From NCBI GenBank assembly GCA_018334795.1, contig JAGXLH010000064.1, positions 1 to 10,246 of the forward strand: a stretch of DNA of 10,246 nt, read 5' to 3'. The notes beneath the pieces were generated by a model. That model saw only the letters and a program-made list of their open reading frames with translations, was not told the origin of the DNA and did not search any database. This document shows positions 5,995 through 10,246 of the stretch, one piece after another; the stretch's first letter is position 1, and each line of letters begins with the position of its first letter. Both the position numbers and the translations under genes were made by a program. This stretch comes from Thermoplasmatota archaeon. GTDB taxonomy: Archaea; Thermoplasmatota; E2; DHVEG-1.

Positions 5995-6636
5995 TTACCG
6001 CTCCTTTTTCAATACCTGTGATTGGGACCAATCATGAGCAGGTTGAACATTGAGAAAAATCAAATGATAATTACCTAATTTTTTTGCTTTTTCCTTAATT
6101 TCTTCCCACACACAAGGCATATCAGGATAAACCTCACAATTACCTTTTTCTGATCCACCACAGGGACCATTTAACATATGTTTTGGACAGCGAGTAATTG
6201 GGCAAATTCCATTAAACTCATCCACAATGCATGTCCCACACATATTACAACGTCGTTCATATGAGGTAATAGTTGATTTTACTCCTAAAAATAAAGTATT
6301 TGTCCCACTAATCACCGATTTTTTTGGAAAAAGTGAATTAACAACTTGAGTACCATCTCCGCAAGCAAAAACAGCTAAGGCATCTGCTTGTTCAATTTGA
6401 TCCTTATATTGCTCAAAAATTTTTTCATTATTAGTTAAACTACAAGCAGGTTCTAACACCACCCAACCGGTAACGTTAACGTGAGCAGCGATCAATTTCT
6501 TTTTTAACTTGAGTAACTCTCTTTTACCACCACTATGACAAAGAGTTGCACATTCGCTGCAGCCAAAAAGAAACACGGATCGGCGACCAATTTTTTTTAA
6601 TAATTCATCAAAAGGTTTCTGTTCACTAATAATCAT
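5995..6636 (-). CDS. metV: MetV, iron-sulfur/zinc partner subunit of methylene-THF reductase
   Basis: Protein of 213 residues with 13 cysteines. The N-terminal half (20-120) is an alpha/beta domain: FLFGCSECATLCHSGGKRE (Cys26, Cys29, Cys33), LEPAC (Cys65), FACGDGTQ (Cys92). The C-terminal half is the MTHFR C-terminal Cys-rich module: RRCNMCGTC (130, 133, 136), GICPITRCPKHMLNGPCGG (145, 150, 159), then Cys167 and Cys175, ending in PAHDWS. In acetogens MetV is the partner that links MetF to its electron donor. No Hdr, Mvh or Rnf-like partner gene is in the window, so the donor here is unknown. I place the start at ATG 6636 rather than the in-frame TTG 6660, because a TATA-like CTTATATCAA (6670-6661) sits about 26 bases ahead of it and would overlap the longer form's leader. 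Confidence 0.9.
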   Translation of the reverse strand: MIISEQKPFDELLKKIGRRSVFLFGCSECATLCHSGGKRELLKLKKKLIAAHVNVTGWVVLEPACSLTNNEKIFEQYKDQIEQADALAVFACGDGTQVVNSLFPKKSVISGTNTLFLGVKSTITSYERRCNMCGTCIVDEFNGICPITRCPKHMLNGPCGGSEKGNCEVYPDMPCVWEEIKEKAKKLGNYHLIFLNVQPAHDWSQSQVLKKER

Positions 6637-6660
6637 ACTGATTAATCTGCATTCTTTCAA

Positions 6661-6670
6661 TTGATATAAG
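6661..6670 (-). promoter_or_regulatory. TATA-like promoter of metVF
   Basis: CTTATATCAA read on the minus strand, with its centre about 26 bases before position 6640, predicts a nearly leaderless metV message starting at ATG 6636. A second, stronger box CTTTATAAAAA (6902-6892) upstream would give a leader of about 235 bases. Confidence 0.4.
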
Positions 6671-6841
6671 GATTATGCCTCGGCCTAAAAAAAAGTTGGT
6701 ATTCCAATAATTTCACGATAAAGATATGTATTCCTATTAATCATAAAAAAATCTCACATCAACTATCATCACAACGAGTATTGTTCATTTCATATTGGCT
6801 TCTGTTAGTTCCAATGTTACTGTATTTTATTTAAATTGGTA

Positions 6842-6855
6842 TATCAATATTGATA
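6842..6855. repeat. 14-bp perfect palindrome, candidate operator
   Basis: TATCAATATTGATA equals its own reverse complement. It is bracketed by TTGGT (6836-6840) and ACCAA (6863-6867), also reverse complements though off-centre. It lies about 170 bases upstream of the near metV promoter and just downstream of the alternative TATA box at 6902-6892, where a bound protein would block that promoter. Confidence 0.45.
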
Positions 6856-6980
6856 GTAAATAACCAAAAATAGAGCAAACATTGGACTATTTTTATAAAG
6901 TTTTTCTTCACCATCCGATCCACTTATACTAAAATTCTTTTTTGAATTATAAAAAAGTTCTTTGTCAAAATAATCAAAAC

Positions 6981-7008
6981 GAAAAAATAACAAAAATTTA
7001 GGGAAAAA
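6981..7008 (-). terminator. T-rich terminator of the kinase-regulator operon
   Basis: After the regulator gene's TAA (7013-7015) the minus strand carries three T-runs: five T at 7008-7004, five at 6996-6992 and six at 6987-6982. Typical archaeal hairpin-free termination signal. Confidence 0.5.
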
Positions 7009-7012
7009 TAGA

Positions 7013-7843
7013 TTATTTTTTTTGCTCGATGTATTTAATCCCTTTTTTAGTTAGTTTTACCACATCAAAATCAAAATATTCAAGTAATCCTAAATTCAAT
7101 AATCGTTCAATCATGTGTTGTAAATCATTCTCAGAAACCTGCAATAAAGATAATGTAGTATCTAAGTCTAAATCTTTTTCATGTAGTAAATGTAATAACT
7201 CAAATTCCTTTTTATACCGCTCTGTTTGTAACCCTGAGATATCCTCAATTTCTTGGGAACCAGTTAAACGATCGATATGTCCTTTGATAATTGCATCTAA
7301 ATTAAGTTTATCAAGAATAGAATCATTCGTATCGTAAAGAATACACACATTGTTCATATCATCATATTTCCAATTAGAAACATCCTTCCACGTATATCCT
7401 AAAAGACTAGCTTCTTGGGAAATATTCTTTTTTTCTTGTCGATATTGGTACACATGTTGTTGTTCCATTTCTAACGTGGTTAAATCAATACCCTGCTGCA
7501 CAAGATCAAAAAGAGTATCTCTTTTGATTTCTTTCTTGAATTCTTTAACAAAATAAAGCCCAGCATCATCAAGTAAATCCATATGAACAATACGGATCAT
7601 AGTCTCAATTGCTTTATAGATACACATTGAATCAACAGTATCAATCGTAGAAGATACATAAACATCCTCTGGTTGAGTCATGCCTTTAATGGTAACATGA
7701 TTAAAAAAATCATATCGCTGCTTCAATGAATCAACGATAGTGTTCATTACTTTAAAAGCAAATGATTCAGATGTTCTCCTTGCAGAGACTTTACATAAAG
7801 CAAAAACAGTTTGTTTCACAAGTTCAGTATTAGATTTTGGCAT
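7013..7843 (-). CDS. Putative winged-helix regulator paired with the upstream histidine kinase
   Basis: Protein of 276 residues that I do not recognise as a named family. Residues 1-110 are an alpha-rich domain (ALCKVSARRTSESFAFKVM, then a TIDTVDSMCIYKAIETMIRIVHMDLLDDAG helical block). Residues 110-205 form a helical linker region. Residues 207-276 look like a winged helix: helix KKEFELLHLLHEKD, a turn, LSLLQVSENDLQHMIERLLNLGLLEYF as the recognition helix region, and the wing VVKLTKKGIKYI. There is no receiver-domain DD-D-T-K set, no membrane segment and no signal peptide. The ATG lies 3 bases after the kinase stop and the Shine-Dalgarno AAGGAG is inside the kinase's last codons, so the two should be made together. 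Most likely it is the output partner of the kinase; DNA binding is inferred from the fold-like pattern only. Confidence 0.7.
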   Translation of the reverse strand: MPKSNTELVKQTVFALCKVSARRTSESFAFKVMNTIVDSLKQRYDFFNHVTIKGMTQPEDVYVSSTIDTVDSMCIYKAIETMIRIVHMDLLDDAGLYFVKEFKKEIKRDTLFDLVQQGIDLTTLEMEQQHVYQYRQEKKNISQEASLLGYTWKDVSNWKYDDMNNVCILYDTNDSILDKLNLDAIIKGHIDRLTGSQEIEDISGLQTERYKKEFELLHLLHEKDLDLDTTLSLLQVSENDLQHMIERLLNLGLLEYFDFDVVKLTKKGIKYIEQKK

Positions 7844-7846
7844 TGA

Positions 7847-9922
7847 TTAACGCTCCTTGTTTTTAAGTTGTTCTAATTTTATGGGTTCTTTAACTATATT
7901 TACTGTAAAAGAAAAGGTACTTCCCTCTCCAGGACCATTACTTTCAGCCCAAATCTTGCCACCATGTTTTTCTATGATTCTTTTACAAATATTCAATCCT
8001 AATCCGTGACTATCAACATCAGTTCGTGCACCATCAGCTTTGTAAAACTCATAAAATACATTATCAAGTTGTTCCTCAGTCATACCGATTCCATTATCTT
8101 TGACTGACAGCATCATTTGATTATTATTAAGTGGAGTGGAGAAAAAAGTGATAATAAGTGGCTTGTTTTTTTGTTTATATTTTATTGCATTGGAAATAAG
8201 ATTATGAAAGACTTCTTTTAATTGTACCAAATCAGCATTTACGACACAATCTTTTTTAATATTGTTTTTGATTTTTGCTTGATTTTCCCTAAAGATTAGA
8301 TGAAGATCATTTTGAAGATCATTGATTAACTCAAAAACATTAATTTCTGTGAATGAAAAAGTTATGTTATCCGAATTTAATTTTGCATAGGTGATGGTCT
8401 TATTCACTAAATCCTTCATATAAAAGATGTTTCGTTGAATCATTGAAATGTATTTCTCTCCCTTTTCATCAGATACCCGTTTTTCTAGTAATGGAAGTAA
8501 AGCCAGCATCGGGGTAAGTGGAGTTCTTAAATCATGACCAAGTTGGGAGATAAATCCATCTTTTTGTTTTAACAATTTATGAACTTCAGCTGTTCGATCT
8601 TTTACTTTCTCTTCAAGATTTTGATTTAAGGTTGCCAGTTTTTCCTTGGCAATATTTAGCTCTTGATTCATCATTTTTACTTCTTCAACATGTTCAATAA
8701 TTTGATTTTCCGCTTCCTTCATTTTAGTAATATCAATCATTGTCCCTGCAACAAATGGTTGATGGAATTGTTCATCATCAATAAGTGATGAAGTTACTAA
8801 GAGAGGAAACATGTTTCCGTTTTTCTTTACATGCCATTCTTCATTACCAATTATCTTTCGATTTGTTTTAAGATTAGAAAGGATCTGTTGAACAACATTA
8901 TTTTTTTGAATTGAAAACAAAAGATCTATTTTATTTCCAATAAGATCATCAGTAAGATATCCGTGCATTTTGGCAAATGAATCATTTCCATATAATATGG
9001 TTCCTTGCAAATCATAAATCACTGAACCATAATCTGCTTCATCAGAGATTTTTTTGAATTTTTTAAAATTTTTTTCCATTCTTTTTTGTTTGGTTATATC
9101 GACGAATGATGCCATGAGCTGTAATGGTTTGTTGTAATCATCTTTCACGATACTTGCAGACATTTGGACTGGGAATAATCTACCAGAATGACTTAGAGCC
9201 ATTACTTCTCCAAGCCAGCCTCCTTCTTCAATTACGGTATCCATGATATGCATATATTGACCGCCTTTTTTCCAAAGAGAAAAAACTGGTTTTCCAATTA
9301 CCTTTTTTTCAGAATCAAATGACCACATTTTTAAAAAAGAAGGATTAACAGAAGTTATTTTACCGGAAAGATCAGTAAGTACAATTGCATTGATAGATGA
9401 AAGAATCGCATTTTCTTTGATTTTTAAGGATTGTTCTATTTCCTTTCTTTGGGTAATTTCTTGATTTATGCTCATAAAATATGAAAGTTTTTTTTGTTGA
9501 TTGTATATGGGGATAATGGTTAAGTTCATCCAGCACGTGCTTTCATCCTTTCGTTGGCTTTGTAATTCTCCAGTCCAAATATTTCCTGATAAAATTGTTT
9601 CTTTAAGGGCTTTTATAACTGATTTTGGTTGTTTTAATGCAAAAAAGATATTAGCCTTTTTATCTAAAACTTCTTCTCTTGAAAATCCTGATTTTTCAGA
9701 AAATCGATTGTTAATATATTTAATCATTCCATATTTGTCGGTTATAATAATACTAACTTTACTACTTTCTGCGGTTTGAATCAGTGTTTTTAATACGTTA
9801 TTTGATGAAGATAAATTCATTATATATTTTTTTTTGTCAATTTTAAGATTTGTTAGCTGCATGTTGCCATTTTTTTCTTCTTGTTTTAATCGTTGCACGA
9901 TTTCGGGTGTTTCTCGTGTCAT
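7847..9922 (-). CDS. Soluble sensor histidine kinase with three PAS domains
   Basis: Protein of 691 residues with no membrane segment or signal peptide, so a cytoplasmic sensor. In order: a polar N-terminus (1-42), PAS1 (about 45-160), PAS2 (about 170-280), PAS3 (about 290-400), a coiled coil (400-448), HisKA (about 455-515) with H-box LGHDLRTPLTP and phospho-acceptor His463, and the HATPase_c domain (about 560-675). The ATPase boxes are intact: N-box HNLISNAIKY (Asn574, Asn578), G1 DNGIGM (609-614), F-box FYEFYKAD, G2 SHGLGLNI and G3 GEGSTFSF. Each PAS ends with a D/E-I-T-x-x-K/R-style motif (QEITQRK, VDITKQK, IDITKMK), showing internal repetition. The ligand is unknown; no haem- or flavin-binding residue is obvious. 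It is co-transcribed with the winged-helix gene, and no receiver protein is encoded nearby. Start at ATG 9922 has no clear ribosome binding site. Confidence 0.93.
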   Translation of the reverse strand: MTRETPEIVQRLKQEEKNGNMQLTNLKIDKKKYIMNLSSSNNVLKTLIQTAESSKVSIIITDKYGMIKYINNRFSEKSGFSREEVLDKKANIFFALKQPKSVIKALKETILSGNIWTGELQSQRKDESTCWMNLTIIPIYNQQKKLSYFMSINQEITQRKEIEQSLKIKENAILSSINAIVLTDLSGKITSVNPSFLKMWSFDSEKKVIGKPVFSLWKKGGQYMHIMDTVIEEGGWLGEVMALSHSGRLFPVQMSASIVKDDYNKPLQLMASFVDITKQKRMEKNFKKFKKISDEADYGSVIYDLQGTILYGNDSFAKMHGYLTDDLIGNKIDLLFSIQKNNVVQQILSNLKTNRKIIGNEEWHVKKNGNMFPLLVTSSLIDDEQFHQPFVAGTMIDITKMKEAENQIIEHVEEVKMMNQELNIAKEKLATLNQNLEEKVKDRTAEVHKLLKQKDGFISQLGHDLRTPLTPMLALLPLLEKRVSDEKGEKYISMIQRNIFYMKDLVNKTITYAKLNSDNITFSFTEINVFELINDLQNDLHLIFRENQAKIKNNIKKDCVVNADLVQLKEVFHNLISNAIKYKQKNKPLIITFFSTPLNNNQMMLSVKDNGIGMTEEQLDNVFYEFYKADGARTDVDSHGLGLNICKRIIEKHGGKIWAESNGPGEGSTFSFTVNIVKEPIKLEQLKNKER

Positions 9923-9979
9923 AGAAATTCATTTTCTTTTTGTTTTACGATTTTGAAATGTAAAAACTCCAATTAATGA

Positions 9980-9992
9980 ACCTTTATTTATG
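9980..9992 (-). promoter_or_regulatory. Weak TATA-like element upstream of the kinase gene
   Basis: ACATAAATAAAGG on the minus strand would place a transcript start at about 9960 and a leader near 38 bases. The surrounding DNA is so AT-rich that chance matches are common. Confidence 0.25.
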
Positions 9993-10000
9993 TTAAATTT

Positions 10001-10020
10001 AATGATATTAAATGATATAT
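10001..10020. repeat. Tandem 10-bp direct repeat, candidate regulator site
   Basis: AATGATATTA is followed at once by AATGATATAT, sharing eight bases, with a spacing of about one helical turn. It lies about 80-100 bases upstream of the kinase start. Confidence 0.35.
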
Positions 10021-10033
10021 GCTAGATAAATAC

Positions 10034-10050
10034 ATTACATTGTATGTAAT
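10034..10050. repeat. Inverted repeat with 7-bp arms, candidate operator
   Basis: ATTACAT and ATGTAAT are exact reverse complements around a TGT centre, the shape of a dimeric helix-turn-helix protein site. It is about 110-130 bases upstream of the kinase start codon. Confidence 0.4.
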
Positions 10051-10246
10051 ACGAACATTTGTACCTGGTCAATCCCATCTTCAATAGATAATTGGCTTAT
10101 TAATATAAATAAATAATGAAATAATTAAATATTAAGATTTATTTATTAAAATTCGTTGATAAATAATCAATTAATTTACAATTCATAAAATAATTTATAC
10201 TATCAATGATTTTCTGTAAAAAAAGGGAAATCCTCATGATTAATTA

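Larger units (their letters stand above)
6637..7012. other. Non-coding spacer between metV and the winged-helix regulator gene
   Basis: No convincing gene on either strand; I looked for tRNA and short reading frames and found only an 11-codon frame at 6675 on the plus strand. It holds the metVF promoter on the left, a palindrome with flanking TTGGT/ACCAA arms at 6836-6867, a TATA-like TTTTTATAAAG at 6892-6902 that reads in either direction, and the T-rich terminator of the regulator gene on the right. TTGGTAT occurs twice (6696-6702 and 6837-6843). Confidence 0.6.
9923..10246. other. AT-rich non-coding spacer at the right end
   Basis: No complete gene recognised. It holds a tandem 10-bp repeat (10001-10020), an inverted repeat ATTACAT-TGT-ATGTAAT (10034-10050), and a short less AT-rich patch (10051-10095) with only tiny open frames. 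From about 10096 to 10215 it is almost pure A+T. At the very end ATG 10236, with AGGG at 10224-10227 and a TATA-like TTTATACT near 10195, could start a rightward gene that continues outside the window, but only three or four codons are visible. Confidence 0.5.

Noticed and set aside
6675..6710. 11-codon plus-strand frame beginning MPRPKKK
   Set aside because: Too short, no ribosome site, and it overlaps the metV promoter region.
7029..7556. Two plus-strand frames opposite the winged-helix gene
   Set aside because: Serine- and cysteine-rich antisense shadows; the minus-strand gene has a coupled ribosome site and a plausible fold.
10019..10087. 22-codon plus-strand frame, and a minus-strand frame ending near 10040, in the less AT-rich patch
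   Set aside because: No ribosome site, no family resemblance; a decayed gene remnant is possible but cannot be supported from this sequence.
1..10246. tRNA, rRNA, CRISPR array, insertion sequence or attachment site
   Set aside because: I scanned the spacers for cloverleaf arms, regularly spaced repeats, transposase motifs and terminal repeats and saw none.

Overview
The window is strongly AT-rich and looks like the chromosome of an archaeon. The evidence is an archaeal/eukaryotic-type PheS with N-terminal winged-helix repeats, TATA boxes about 25 bases upstream of expected transcript starts, GGTGA/GGAG Shine-Dalgarno motifs, very short leaders, and poly-T terminators without hairpins. A folate-type MetV-MetF pair and a soluble multi-PAS histidine kinase would fit a low-GC anaerobe such as a Thermoplasmatota (MBG-D-like) or Asgard lineage. 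That placement is inference; nothing in the window proves it.

Layout. Bases 3-1082 (+) are the 3' part of a ketopantoate-reductase-like gene with an unusual extra C-terminal domain. Next is a membrane-anchored left-handed beta-helix acyltransferase (1147-1881, +), which converges on pheS (1892-3412, -). A small unrecognised gene (3470-3754, -) lies just upstream of pheS and probably shares its transcript. A divergent intergenic region (3755-4035) separates it from a UbiA-type prenyltransferase (4036-5022, +). metF and metV (5082-6636, -) form a tight two-gene operon converging on ubiA. After a 376-base non-coding gap comes a second tight pair: a three-PAS histidine kinase (7847-9922) followed by a putative winged-helix regulator (7013-7843), both on the - strand. 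The last 324 bases are very AT-rich and hold no convincing complete gene.

How the genes work together. MetV and MetF would carry out methylene-THF to methyl-THF reduction in the methyl branch of the Wood-Ljungdahl pathway or C1 metabolism. The kinase and the winged-helix protein look like a signalling pair that lacks a receiver domain. PheS, UbiA (membrane lipid or quinone prenylation) and the panE-like gene are metabolic or housekeeping genes with no obvious common pathway.

The most interesting spots are four. First, the divergent intergenic region at about 3788-3933 has a near-symmetric TATA box, a GC-enriched 10-bp inverted repeat, a 20-codon reading frame with its own Shine-Dalgarno sequence, and a T-rich end; it could be an unannotated small RNA or microprotein gene. 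Second, the kinase/receiver-less regulator pair. Third, the fusion on the ketopantoate-reductase-like protein. Fourth, the shared 'KER-stop' junction design in both - strand operons, where AAGGAGCG serves at once as the last codons of one gene and the ribosome binding site of the next.
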